NCBI RefSeq assembly: GCF_001436695.1
Contig: NZ_AYZG01000051.1
Coordinates: 374,387-438,386 of the forward strand
Direction of reading: 5' to 3'
From: Lactobacillus taiwanensis DSM 21401
GTDB lineage: Bacteria; Bacillota; Bacilli; Lactobacillales; Lactobacillaceae
DNA: 64,000 bases
This document shows, piece by piece, positions 28,722 through 37,436 of the stretch. Under the pieces are notes generated by a model. It ran no database searches. It saw only the letters and a list, made by a program, of their open reading frames with translations, and was not told the origin of the DNA. The position numbers and the translations under genes are program-made. Positions within the stretch are counted from its first letter, which is position 1. Every line of letters begins with the position of its first letter.

Positions 28722-29057
28722 TTATAATAAAAGCAAAATTACAAGACCAACATACCAAACAATTGATGACGCAGCTAAATAATGCCACAACATACCAAAA
28801 GTTTTAGCAACCGAAATATTTTTATCTTTAATTGCAGTATAAATTGAAACAATTACTACCAAAATGAAATATAATAAAAATCCATAAGGCAAAAAAGACG
28901 GTTGCTTAGTTTCTTGAGTCAATAATTGACATGCCACAATAAAGAAAAATGGTAATATGTCATAACCACTAAATTGCGCCTTAGGAAATAACTTCACCAA
29001 AAAAACAGCTACTACAATGCCACATAAAGGAATTAAAAAGATAAGCAAAAAATTCAT
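28722..29057 (-). CDS. DUF3397 family membrane protein
   Basis: 111 residues with about four hydrophobic segments (roughly 1-20, 30-48, 58-78 and 92-111) and little else. It matches the DUF3397 family, known just upstream of mraZ in lactobacilli. No function is known; a link to division or the envelope is inference from position. I set the start at ATG 29057 because GGAGG (29067-29063) lies five bases upstream. An in-frame ATG at 29069 would overlap that ribosome site. Confidence 0.8.
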   Translation of the reverse strand: MNFLLIFLIPLCGIVVAVFLVKLFPKAQFSGYDILPFFFIVACQLLTQETKQPSFLPYGFLLYFILVVIVSIYTAIKDKNISVAKTFGMLWHYLAASSIVWYVGLVILLLL

Positions 29058-29143
29058 AAAAACCTCCATTAGGTTTATTTTAAACTATTTCAATTAAATA
29101 TAAAATTGTAATTAAAATCATGGTAAACTAGAATTATTAATTT

Positions 29144-29149
29144 AGGAGG
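29144..29149 (+). promoter_or_regulatory. Ribosome binding site that supports the DUF4044 start
   Basis: A full AGGAGG six bases before the ATG at 29156, supporting a real gene despite its small size. Confidence 0.8.
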
Positions 29150-29155
29150 GCATAT

Positions 29156-29284
29156 ATGAGAAAACGTAAGAAAAAATCTGGATTTCAGAAATTAACTATT
29201 GTTATGGCCTGGTTCATGGCGGTTATTACCCTTCTTGGTGTAGTAGCTACTGCTTTAATTGGAACTGGAGTATTTCAATTTTAG
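29156..29284 (+). CDS. DUF4044-type small membrane protein
   Basis: A 42-residue gene. The protein starts with a very basic run (MRKRKKKSGFQK) followed by one membrane helix (about 15-40, MAWFMAVITLLGVVATALIG) and ends VFQF. This basic-plus-helix layout and size match the DUF4044 family of Lactobacillales. Evidence that it is real: a perfect AGGAGG ribosome site, a terminator 13 bases after the stop, and a gap otherwise empty of genes. It is divergent from the DUF3397 gene and convergent with mreD. Function unknown. Confidence 0.82.
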   Translation: MRKRKKKSGFQKLTIVMAWFMAVITLLGVVATALIGTGVFQF

Positions 29285-29296
29285 AAATTGTAAGCA

Positions 29297-29328
29297 AAAA
29301 AGGAGTTGTATAAAAACAACTCCTTTTT
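29297..29328. terminator. Bidirectional terminator between the DUF4044 gene and mreD
   Basis: AAAAAGGAGTTGT (29297-29309) pairs perfectly with ACAACTCCTTTTT (29316-29328) around a six-base loop, with A-runs and T-runs serving both strands. Confidence 0.92.
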
Positions 29329-29335
29329 AGTTTAT

Positions 29336-29869
29336 TTAAAAATAATACTCTTTTTTCAAAAATGGATAGTCTTCTGCAAGTTTCACCCAGAACCAGTATG
29401 TACATATAGCTAAAATTAAACACCATAGTAAATTAGGCAAAATACTATGCGTAAAACTAGCAAAAGATAGTTGAATTAGGCCTGTCAGATTTAGCATTAA
29501 AAAGACATAGACACTTACACAAAGATAAGTAACTAAGCAGATCAACAGACGAAACCAGAATACTTCAGGAAGAAATCTAGCACTTTTCTCAATAAAAAAG
29601 CAGATCAAAGGAAAAGCAACAGTATAAATTCCGATAATGCCCAAATAATAAAGATCGGCAATAATTCCTAAACCCAAGCAAAGCCAAATATTTGCATCAT
29701 TTTTATCATCACATAAAGCTATTAAAGTGATACCAACAACTGTTAGCCAGCAGCTTCCAGAAAAAGTTCTATGAAAAATAAAAGTCTGTAAATTATAGGC
29801 TAATACCCCATCTAAGATTAGCGCCATAAATAAGGCAATAGCTACATACCATCGACGCAATATTGCCAT
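29336..29869 (-). CDS. mreD: Rod shape-determining protein MreD
   Basis: 177-residue integral membrane protein with about five to six hydrophobic segments and few charged residues, of the MreD size and pattern (the LDGVLAYNLQTFIF start and LGLGIIADLYYLGIIGIY region are typical). Part of the elongasome with MreC, RodA and PBP2. The ATG overlaps the mreC stop codon (29869), so the two are coupled. Closed by a strong bidirectional terminator. Confidence 0.92.
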   Translation of the reverse strand: MAILRRWYVAIALFMALILDGVLAYNLQTFIFHRTFSGSCWLTVVGITLIALCDDKNDANIWLCLGLGIIADLYYLGIIGIYTVAFPLICFFIEKSARFLPEVFWFRLLICLVTYLCVSVYVFLMLNLTGLIQLSFASFTHSILPNLLWCLILAICTYWFWVKLAEDYPFLKKEYYF

Positions 29870-30720
29870 TACTCTTCAACCTTTCTTTTAATTACAGACA
29901 CAACAGACGGATCATTGAGATTTCCAGCAGGTTGAATTTCAACAACGTCAGATAGACCAAAAGTATCACGCGTTGTTTTTTTTACTGTACCTACTAATAA
30001 TCCTTTTGGTGATAAACCACCCATGCCACTAGTATAAACGCGCGTACCCTTTTTTAACTTTTGGCCATCAACAACTTGAGTAAATGCCAATTGATTATTT
30101 TCCCCAACTGATATTACCCCATGAACCTTTTTACCATTAGCTGCATCCGCTTCTACAGCAAATTTATTTGTTGATTTATCGGTTGTAGTAATCAATTCAA
30201 CTTTAGAGGTAGTACTGTTTACTTCTACTATTCGTCCGATGACACCTTTGCCCGACATAACTGGCATATTCTTTTTAACACCAGCTCTTGATCCTTGATC
30301 GATAATTAACAAATCGGACCAAGTATCTGCAGCACGTGAAATTACCGAGCCGTTAATAATAGTGTAGTCAGTTAATGTTTTCTTTAACTTTAATGCTTGC
30401 TTTAATTGCGTGTTTTCAGCTTCAAGTGAACTATTACGAGCTTTAGTTTGAGCCAAGTTATCAATTTGTTTTTTCAAGTGATCATTTTCAGCTTGAGCGT
30501 TAAATAGATCCTCAACATTGGCAACGCCATTAGAAACTAAATTTATGGGCCAGTTAACTACTCTAGTAACAATAGAGACTGTATCATTACCAATTTTCTG
30601 AACTAAGAAAGGTGACTGTCTCTTATTACGTAAGCGAACAGAAATAGATAACATACTTAAAACTAAAATAACTATCACAAAAATTGTCAGTAACTTTTTG
30701 TTTTTGAAGAATTTTTTCAT
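29869..30720 (-). CDS. mreC: Rod shape-determining protein MreC
   Basis: 283 residues: short cytosolic tail, one membrane helix (about 10-28), a coiled coil (about 68-108, DLFNAQAENDHLKKQIDNLAQ...), then the external beta domain with ISRAADTWSDLLIIDQGSRAGVKKNMPV and the GVIGRIVEV motif. Links MreB in the cytosol with wall synthases outside. A hairpin terminator lies between mreB and mreC, so mreCD may be expressed partly by read-through. Confidence 0.95.
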   Translation of the reverse strand: MKKFFKNKKLLTIFVIVILVLSMLSISVRLRNKRQSPFLVQKIGNDTVSIVTRVVNWPINLVSNGVANVEDLFNAQAENDHLKKQIDNLAQTKARNSSLEAENTQLKQALKLKKTLTDYTIINGSVISRAADTWSDLLIIDQGSRAGVKKNMPVMSGKGVIGRIVEVNSTTSKVELITTTDKSTNKFAVEADAANGKKVHGVISVGENNQLAFTQVVDGQKLKKGTRVYTSGMGGLSPKGLLVGTVKKTTRDTFGLSDVVEIQPAGNLNDPSVVSVIKRKVEE

Positions 30721-30747
30721 CTACTACTATCTTCCTAATTTAAAAGT

Positions 30748-30780
30748 TAATAAAAAAGACCGGCTTTTACGCCGGCCTCT
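30748..30780 (-). terminator. Terminator-like hairpin between mreB and mreC
   Basis: Minus-strand AGGCCGGC and GCCGGTCT form a GC-rich stem around a six-base loop, followed by T6 (30757-30752). Confidence 0.8.
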
Positions 30781-30783
30781 AAA

Positions 30784-31785
30784 TTAACGTCTCTTACGCA
30801 TAACTTCAATATTTTTGAGAGATTCACCGGTACCAATTGCAACACAATCAAGTGGATCTTGAGCAATAAAGACTGGAACTTTAGTAGCGTCTGAAATAAC
30901 TTCTGGTAAGTTCTTCAAAAGAGCTCCACCACCAGTTAACACAATACCATGATCGATAACATCAGCAGCAATTTCTGGAGATGTTTCTTCTAAAGTCTCT
31001 TTAATAGCTACAATAATATTTTGTACTACTTCTTGAATAGCTTTTGCAACATCTTCCGCATTAATATCAATTGATTTTGGCAATCCTGTTACTAGGTCAC
31101 GACCACGAATATTCATAGATTCAATTTCTTTTGCCTTTTCTACTGAAGCAGAAGCAATTTGAATCTTAATAGTTTCAGCAGTTCTTTCACCAATTAACAA
31201 GTTGTAATTTTGGTGAATGTAAGTTGCAATTGCACTATTGAACTTATCGCCAGCCATTCTAGTAGAACGAGAAGAAACAATACCACCTAATGAAATAGTT
31301 GCTACATCAGTAGTTCCCCCACCAATATCAACAACCATAGATCCTGTTGGATCCATAACAGGAAGACCAGCACCAATTGCAGCTGCAAATGGTTCTTCAA
31401 TTACATATGCTTCACGTGCGCCTGCAACTCTAGCAGCATCAATTACGGCTCTCTTTTCAACTTCTGTTACTCCAGAGGGCACACAAATCATAGCTACTGG
31501 CTTTGAATTACCAACTGTTTTTTCCATAAAATATTTAAGCATCACAGCAGTTGTATCATAATCCGCAATAACTCCATCCTTCATTGGACGAATAGCAACA
31601 ATTGATCCAGGAGTTCTACCAATCATTTCCTTGGCTTCTGAACCAACAGCAATAACTTCACCCGTTTGAGTGTTTTTAGCAACAACAGAAGGTTCGCGTA
31701 AAACAATACCCTTACCTTCAATATAAACGAGTGTGTTGGCAGTTCCCAAATCAATCCCAATATTTTTAGATCCTAATCCAAACAC
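30784..31785 (-). CDS. mreB: Rod shape-determining actin homologue MreB
   Basis: 333-residue bacterial actin. Phosphate motif 1 is [12 protein letters not shown] at 10-21, phosphate motif 2 [12 protein letters not shown] near 160, adenosine motif [13 protein letters not shown] near 287. It organises the elongation machinery beneath the membrane. The GTG start has AAGGAGA eight bases upstream and an extended -10 promoter about 70 bases upstream. Its place directly before mreC and mreD marks it as MreB proper; a paralogue (mbl-like) lies at 52218-53207. Confidence 0.96.
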   Translation of the reverse strand: MFGLGSKNIGIDLGTANTLVYIEGKGIVLREPSVVAKNTQTGEVIAVGSEAKEMIGRTPGSIVAIRPMKDGVIADYDTTAVMLKYFMEKTVGNSKPVAMICVPSGVTEVEKRAVIDAARVAGAREAYVIEEPFAAAIGAGLPVMDPTGSMVVDIGGGTTDVATISLGGIVSSRSTRMAGDKFNSAIATYIHQNYNLLIGERTAETIKIQIASASVEKAKEIESMNIRGRDLVTGLPKSIDINAEDVAKAIQEVVQNIIVAIKETLEETSPEIAADVIDHGIVLTGGGALLKNLPEVISDATKVPVFIAQDPLDCVAIGTGESLKNIEVMRKRR

Positions 31786-31855
31786 GCAAAATCTCTCCTT
31801 AAATTTATCTCTTTAATTATTTTAGCCTAAATCGTATCTTTATTTAGTCTTAGAT

Positions 31856-31861
31856 ATTATA
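31856..31861 (-). promoter_or_regulatory. Extended -10 promoter of mreB
   Basis: Minus-strand TGCTATAAT, an extended -10 with a perfect TATAAT; the -35 region (TTTACA at non-ideal spacing) is weak. Start point near 31849. Confidence 0.6.
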
Positions 31862-31921
31862 GCATAGAAACTCTAATGTAAAAATTTGCTTTAAGGAAAT
31901 TTGCCCATACTTAAAGAAGAC

Positions 31922-32533
31922 TTAAAGAAGTTCCATTTCTCGAAAACTTAAGTAAGTATTATCAGTCACAATAAAGTGATCTAGAAAGTCTATTCCCATA
32001 CATTTACTTGCTTCTACCAATTTTTTAGTAAAACGCAGATCATGTTGAGACGGCTGCTCATCTCCACTTGGATGATTGTGTGCCACAAAAAATGCAGTAC
32101 TATTATAGATTACCGCCCAGCGAAAGATGTCTCTAGGGTGCGCTACTGCTCGGTTCACAGTTCCTTGAAAAATTAATTTCTCAGCAATAATTTTATTCTT
32201 AGAGTCTAGATAAATACCATATAACTCTTCTTGTTGCCTACCGCATAATTTATCTGCTATATAGCAACCAACCTGAGAACTAGAATAGAAACTTTCGATC
32301 TTTTTATTATTTACGCTCTTAACACGTTCCAAAATTAGTTGAAGCAAAACGGCTATTTCATTATTACACTTAGGGCTAGCTGCAAATTGCCATAAATCCT
32401 TAAAACTATTTATTTCTATTTCATTTAACTTTTCAAATAATCCGTCAAATGTAATAATATCTTTTTTCTCTAGTGATCTGGCTAATTTTTTCACTAAATC
32501 AACATCTGTTTGCAATAATTCTTCTTTTTTCAT
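31922..32533 (-). CDS. radC: RadC-type JAB domain protein
   Basis: 203 residues. The C-terminal JAB/MPN metalloprotease-like domain carries the JAMM motif HNHPSG at about 152-157 with the third ligand Asp in SQHD at about 165. An N-terminal helical segment precedes it. Once called a DNA repair protein, the family has no settled role. Start set at ATG 32533; a TTG three codons upstream lies only three bases after the SD. The SD itself sits in the loop of an 11-bp hairpin ending at the start codon. Placed between the HAD/folC genes and mreB, an order common in Firmicutes. Confidence 0.9.
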   Translation of the reverse strand: MKKEELLQTDVDLVKKLARSLEKKDIITFDGLFEKLNEIEINSFKDLWQFAASPKCNNEIAVLLQLILERVKSVNNKKIESFYSSSQVGCYIADKLCGRQQEELYGIYLDSKNKIIAEKLIFQGTVNRAVAHPRDIFRWAVIYNSTAFFVAHNHPSGDEQPSQHDLRFTKKLVEASKCMGIDFLDHFIVTDNTYLSFREMELL

Positions 32534-32560
32534 AAATATCAAATACTCCTTTGATATTTA
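32533..32560 (-). promoter_or_regulatory. Hairpin with the radC ribosome site in its loop
   Basis: Minus-strand TAAATATCAAA and TTTGATATTTA form a perfect 11-bp stem with the six-base loop GGAGTA. The loop is the Shine-Dalgarno core, and the last paired base is the A of the radC ATG. Confidence 0.7.
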
Positions 32561-32571
32561 TTACGAAAAAA

Positions 32572-33252
32572 CTACTCAATTTTTTCAATAAAAGTATAAA
32601 AATCTTTGCAAACGAATGTAGCATTTTTTCTATCAATATTAGTTGGTTCTTTCAAATCTGGAACCATTATGCATTTTAGACCCGCAGCACTTGCTGATGC
32701 AACTCCTGTACTTGAGTCTTCAAACACTAATAAATTATTTTTTGAAAGCTTCATTTTTTCTGCAGCTAATAAATATATGTCTGGCGCAGGTTTCGCCTTT
32801 ATCTTTCCCGCCTCTACATCCTTATAACTTAAATAAAAATCAAAGTAATCTCTTATTTTTAAAACATCTAAGTTATGAGTTACTACTTCATCATAATTAC
32901 TAGAGGCAATGGCAAGCTTTACATTTCTTTCTTTAAACAAAGTCAAGGCCTCTTTTACTCCTGGTTGCAGTTTAAGCTTACCTTCATCAGTCCATTGCCA
33001 TACCAGTTCATCAGTTCTTTTAATAAACTTATCTCGATCCGCGTCGGTTTTAAAATGTTTATGATAGAAATCTTCCATTTCTTTAACTGAAGAGCCAACC
33101 AATTTCAAATAACTATCATCTGGAATGTCTAAATTAGCTTCTTTTGCAGCGACAATATTTGCATCCCAGTATAACTTCTCAGAATTAACTAGCAGACCAT
33201 CCATATCAAAAATTACACCTTTGATAGGCTCAGATATATTTTCAACCTTCAT
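32572..33252 (-). CDS. HAD-superfamily hydrolase (beta-phosphoglucomutase-like)
   Basis: 226 residues. Motif I is FDMDGLLVNSE with nucleophile Asp16 and Asp18; motif II Ser lies in IASSNYDEV near 116; motif III Lys and the motif IV acidic pair are in KPAPDIYLLAA and VFEDSSTG. The DGLLVNSE form and a four-helix cap place it among phosphatase/phosphomutase HADs that act on sugar phosphates or related small molecules; the substrate cannot be read from sequence. Its ATG overlaps the folC stop (TAATG at 33252), so it is coupled to folC. Confidence 0.88.
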   Translation of the reverse strand: MKVENISEPIKGVIFDMDGLLVNSEKLYWDANIVAAKEANLDIPDDSYLKLVGSSVKEMEDFYHKHFKTDADRDKFIKRTDELVWQWTDEGKLKLQPGVKEALTLFKERNVKLAIASSNYDEVVTHNLDVLKIRDYFDFYLSYKDVEAGKIKAKPAPDIYLLAAEKMKLSKNNLLVFEDSSTGVASASAAGLKCIMVPDLKEPTNIDRKNATFVCKDFYTFIEKIE

Positions 33253-34508
33253 TATTTATCCCTTCTGCAATAATTTAGAATTGCACCTACTAAGTAAAAA
33301 GATCCCGTCACTAATAGCATATCATTTGAATTCAATTTATTCTTTAAATTAGTAAACGCCTTTTTAAAATTATCTTCATAGTCATATTTTTCTTGAGCTT
33401 CTTTTGGAAAATCTTCTAACCTAGCAGCTCTTGGATAATCAATTCTAGTCAATGTAACTTTTTCATCTTCAAATAGGTCAATAACTGGGCCTAAATCTTT
33501 ATCTTTCATCATTCCCAGTAGCACATAAACTTTTTCTTTCTTCTTTTGTCTTACCAAATTTAGCAAATTAGACATCGCTTGTAAATTATGTGCACCATCA
33601 ACAATGATCTCTGGCTTATTTTGAACTACTTCATATCTCCCAGGAATCTTAGTTTCATTAATAGCATTCTCAACTGTCTTTTTATTTAACCTAATATTCA
33701 ACAATTGCACGGCTTTAACTGCAATTCCAATATCATAAGCTTCAACTAGTGGACGGGATAAAAAAGTATATTCTTGCTGTGAATCATTATATTTTATCGC
33801 CTTTTCAGTCAATTTCACCTGAAAATCTCGTCCTAATAAAAATGATTCTGCTGTTTCTTGTTTTGCTTTATTGAGCAATATTTCTAAAACATCTTTAGGT
33901 ATATTTCCTAATACAACCGGTCTTTTTTCTTTAATTATTCCACTTTTTTCTTGAGCAATATCAGTTAAAGTAGGACCAATGATTTTTTCATGATCTAAAC
34001 CAATAGTCGTAATCACACTTACTTCGGGAGTAATCACATTAGTTTTATCATGCTTTCCACCAATTCCTACTTCAATTACGGCATAATCACATTTCTCTTG
34101 AGCAAAGAATTGAAAAGCCAAAGCTACTTCATATTCAAACGTTACTAAAGAAAAACTAGGATCAACTTTTTTCAGAGCATCTATTGCTACTTCTATTTCA
34201 TTAGCAACTTTAATTAGCTTGTCATTACTAATATTTCTCCCATTTAGCTGAATTCTTTCGTTAAATTCATATATATAAGGAGACACAAAAAGGCCAGTCT
34301 TTTGACCGGCCTTTTGCAATAAATTACTCAAATAATAGGATGTTGACCCTTTACCATTAGTCCCGGTAACATGAATTGTCTTAACACTATCTTGAGGATT
34401 ATCTAACTGTTTTAAAACCCTTTTGATATAGCTTAGATCATTTTTAGGATGAAGTTTAGGTAAAGAATATATTCTTTTAATTACTTGGTCAACATTAGTA
34501 AATTTCAA
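33252..34508 (-). CDS. folC: Folylpolyglutamate synthase
   Basis: 418 residues, Mur-ligase fold. Adds glutamate residues to folates, retaining them in the cell; some members also make dihydrofolate. ATP loop TGTNGKGST is at 48-56. Other motifs are YVIEVGIGGKHDKTNVI (about 140-156), GLDHEK near 170 and VDGAHNLQAM near 300. The Gly-Gly-Lys-His-Asp in place of the usual GGxxDaTN is a small variation. One base after valS, an arrangement seen throughout Firmicutes. Confidence 0.95.
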   Translation of the reverse strand: MKFTNVDQVIKRIYSLPKLHPKNDLSYIKRVLKQLDNPQDSVKTIHVTGTNGKGSTSYYLSNLLQKAGQKTGLFVSPYIYEFNERIQLNGRNISNDKLIKVANEIEVAIDALKKVDPSFSLVTFEYEVALAFQFFAQEKCDYAVIEVGIGGKHDKTNVITPEVSVITTIGLDHEKIIGPTLTDIAQEKSGIIKEKRPVVLGNIPKDVLEILLNKAKQETAESFLLGRDFQVKLTEKAIKYNDSQQEYTFLSRPLVEAYDIGIAVKAVQLLNIRLNKKTVENAINETKIPGRYEVVQNKPEIIVDGAHNLQAMSNLLNLVRQKKKEKVYVLLGMMKDKDLGPVIDLFEDEKVTLTRIDYPRAARLEDFPKEAQEKYDYEDNFKKAFTNLKNKLNSNDMLLVTGSFYLVGAILNYCRRDK

Positions 34509-34509
34509 T

Positions 34510-37149
34510 CTATTTACTTTCCTTCAATTCTTTCATACGTTCACGAACACCAGCAAGTTGACTTTCGTAGTCAGCCTTCTTTTCTTTTTCTTTATTTACA
34601 ACTGCTTCTGGAGCATGAGCAACAAATCCTTGATTTGAAAGCTTCTTTTCAGCTCTTATAACTTCTTCTTCAAGACGTTTTTCTTCTTTTTCCATCTTCT
34701 TAATTTCATCGTCTACATTGACTAATTCAGTTAATGGAACAAAAATTTGAGCTCCTGGAATTACAGCTGTCTTAGCAAGTTTTGGTGTCTCAATATCTGC
34801 TGCAACCTGCAAATCTTTAGGATGTAAAAAGTTTTCTACGTAATCTACATTTTCATCTAAGATATGCTTGTTTGCTTCATCATCTAATTGAATCATGATA
34901 TCAATTTGAGAAGACATTGGTGCGTTAACTTCCATGCGGATATTACGTACAGCTTTAATAACTTCAATTAAGAATGCCATATCATTATCTGCTTGTTTAT
35001 TTTCAAATTCTACATGAGTTTCTGGATATTCTGCAGTCATAATTGACTTACCTTCATGTGGCATTGAAAGCCATAATTTTTCAGTAACAAATGGCATAAT
35101 TGGGTGCATTAAACGTAAGATTTGATCAAGAATCCAAATTAAGTTTTCTTGCTTTCTAGTCTTTAATTCTTCATCATCACCATTTAAGGCAACCTTAGAA
35201 ATTTCGATGTACCAGTCACAGAAGTCATTCCAAATAAAGTTATAAAGTTCACGACCAGCTTCACCAAACTTATACTCATCAAATAAACGAGTAACTTCAG
35301 CAACAGTATGGTTTAATCTATCAAAAATCCAACTATCCGCCAAGTCAAACTTAGTAGTATCTGGCATATGAGCAGGTTTTGCATCTTCTGGCAAGTTCAT
35401 AATTACAAAACGGCTTGCATTCCAGATCTTGTTGATGAAGTTCCATGCAGCAGCCAATTTCTTTGGATCATAACGAGTGTCTTGACCAGGAGCAGTCCCG
35501 TTTAACAAGAACCAACGTAAAGCATCAGCACCATACTTATCAACAACATCCATCGGATCAACACCATTACCAAGTGACTTGCTCATCTTACGTCCCTGTT
35601 CGTCACGCATCAAACCATGTAAAACAACATCTTTAAATGGACGCTTCTTAGTAAAGTGAAGACCTTGGAAGATCATTCTTGATACCCAGAAGAAAATAAT
35701 GTCATATCCGGTAACTAAAGTATTAGTTGGGAAGTAGCGCTTAAAGTCTGGATTGTCAGTATCTGGCCAACCTAAAGTTGAAAATGGCCATAAAGCACTT
35801 GAGAACCAAGTATCAAGTACATCTGGATCTTGTTCCCAGTTTTCAATATCCTTAGGTGCTTCTTCACCAACGTAAGTTTCACCAGTCTTCTTGTTGTACC
35901 AAGCAGGAATACGGTGACCCCACCATAATTGACGAGAAATTACCCAATCATGAACATCTTCCATCCAGTGATTTAAAGTTCCTTCAAATCTTTCAGGAAC
36001 AAAGTTAACCTTACCGTCTGTCTTTTGGTTCTTAAGTACTTCTTCAGCAAGAGGCTTCATCTTAACAAACCATTGTTTAGAAAGTCTTGGCTCAACCTGT
36101 ACACCAGAGCGTTCAGAGTGACCAACAGAGTGGACAATTGGTTCTACATTAATTAGATAGCCTTCTTCTTTAAGATCCTTAACTAAAGCTTCACGAGCTT
36201 CAAAACGATCCATACCAGCATACTTGCCAGCTTCTTCGTTCATTGTTCCATCATCGTTCATTACATTGATTCTTTCAAGATTATGACGATTACCCACTTG
36301 GAAGTCATTAGGATCATGTGCTGGAGTGATCTTAACTAAACCAGTACCAAATTCTGGATCCACGTGTTGATCTTCAATAATTGGAATATGGCGACCAACA
36401 AGTGGAAGTACTAATTCTTTACCAACAATATTCTTGTAGCGTTCATCTCCTGGTGCAACCGCTACTGCAGTATCACCAAACATAGTTTCAGGACGAGTAG
36501 TTGCAATTTCTACAAAACCTGAGCCGTCTGCAAATGGGTACTTAATATGGTAGAAAGCACCCTTGTCATCTTTGTGAATAACTTCAATATCACTAAGAGC
36601 AGTTTGCAATTCTGGATCCCAGTTAATAATGTATTCACCGCGGTAAATTAAGCCTTCATTGTATAGTTGAACAAATACTTTTTTAACTGCTTTAGAAAGT
36701 CCTTTGTCCAAAGTGAATCTTTCTCTTGAATAATCAAGTGAAAGTCCCATTTTAGCCCATTGGCCTTTGATAATATTTGCGTATTCGTCTTTCCAGTCCC
36801 AAACTTGCTTAACAAAAGCTTCACGTCCCATTTGGTGGCGATCTTTGCCTTGTTTACGAAGCTTAGCTTCAACTTTGGCCTGAGTTGCAATACCTGCATG
36901 ATCCATTCCTGGAAGATAAAGAGTATCGTAACCTTGCATACGCTTAAAACGAATAAGTGTATCTTGAATTGCTGTATCCCACGCATGACCCAAGTGAAGT
37001 TTACCAGTTACATTTGGTGGTGGAATAACAATTGAATAAGGATGTGCCTTTTTATCACCAGATGGCTTAAATAAGTCTTCATCAAGCCACTCTTGATATC
37101 TTCCCTTTTCAACTTCATTTGGATTATATTTAGGTGCTAAATCTGTCAT
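34510..37149 (-). CDS. valS: Valyl-tRNA synthetase
   Basis: 879-residue class I synthetase for tRNA-Val. HIGH signature HLGH at 52-55 in [19 protein letters not shown] signature in [23 protein letters not shown] marks the ValRS catalytic domain. An editing domain lies between and a C-terminal coiled coil (about 810-879, charged) binds the tRNA. Preceded by a T-box leader with candidate specifier GTA. Confidence 0.98.
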   Translation of the reverse strand: MTDLAPKYNPNEVEKGRYQEWLDEDLFKPSGDKKAHPYSIVIPPPNVTGKLHLGHAWDTAIQDTLIRFKRMQGYDTLYLPGMDHAGIATQAKVEAKLRKQGKDRHQMGREAFVKQVWDWKDEYANIIKGQWAKMGLSLDYSRERFTLDKGLSKAVKKVFVQLYNEGLIYRGEYIINWDPELQTALSDIEVIHKDDKGAFYHIKYPFADGSGFVEIATTRPETMFGDTAVAVAPGDERYKNIVGKELVLPLVGRHIPIIEDQHVDPEFGTGLVKITPAHDPNDFQVGNRHNLERINVMNDDGTMNEEAGKYAGMDRFEAREALVKDLKEEGYLINVEPIVHSVGHSERSGVQVEPRLSKQWFVKMKPLAEEVLKNQKTDGKVNFVPERFEGTLNHWMEDVHDWVISRQLWWGHRIPAWYNKKTGETYVGEEAPKDIENWEQDPDVLDTWFSSALWPFSTLGWPDTDNPDFKRYFPTNTLVTGYDIIFFWVSRMIFQGLHFTKKRPFKDVVLHGLMRDEQGRKMSKSLGNGVDPMDVVDKYGADALRWFLLNGTAPGQDTRYDPKKLAAAWNFINKIWNASRFVIMNLPEDAKPAHMPDTTKFDLADSWIFDRLNHTVAEVTRLFDEYKFGEAGRELYNFIWNDFCDWYIEISKVALNGDDEELKTRKQENLIWILDQILRLMHPIMPFVTEKLWLSMPHEGKSIMTAEYPETHVEFENKQADNDMAFLIEVIKAVRNIRMEVNAPMSSQIDIMIQLDDEANKHILDENVDYVENFLHPKDLQVAADIETPKLAKTAVIPGAQIFVPLTELVNVDDEIKKMEKEEKRLEEEVIRAEKKLSNQGFVAHAPEAVVNKEKEKKADYESQLAGVRERMKELKESK

Positions 37150-37163
37150 TAAAATTCCTCCAA

Positions 37164-37387
37164 TAAAAAAGTCCTAGACAATAATTGTCTAGGACGAAAT
37201 TTTCCGCGGTACCACCTACGATTAGATATACAAATATATCTCTCTTATAAGCGGTAACGGTGCTGAAGTATCCGGATTAACCTACTAAAGTTCAATTAAT
37301 CAGCTAATCAAGCTACTAGTAAATTTCTCTAAGTCTCTCAGCATAATGACTTTTCTCTGTAGTACGAAATTACTCCTCTTGATTCTT
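37164..37387 (-). promoter_or_regulatory. Valine T-box leader of valS
   Basis: The T-box AGGTGGTACCGCG is at 37217-37205, followed by the terminator stem GTCCTAGACAA / TTGTCTAGGAC and T6 ending at 37165. Stem I appears closed by AATCAAG (37384-37378) with CTTGATT, and a candidate specifier GTA (valine) at 37316-37314 lies just before the 3' closing strand. Uncharged tRNA-Val would favour antitermination and valS expression. Confidence 0.92.
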
Positions 37388-37399
37388 GCTTTGTTTATG

Positions 37400-37408
37400 A
37401 TTATAGCA
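37400..37408 (-). promoter_or_regulatory. Extended -10 promoter of valS
   Basis: Minus-strand TGCTATAAT at 37408-37400. The -35 region at proper spacing is AT-rich but poor. Transcription would start about 10 bases before Stem I. Confidence 0.65.
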
Positions 37409-37436
37409 TGAAAGAAAACAAGATAAAAGGTAAGAA

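Noticed and set aside
15062-29057. Cell division cluster as a novel system
   Set aside because: Gene content and order are the standard Gram-positive dcw cluster.
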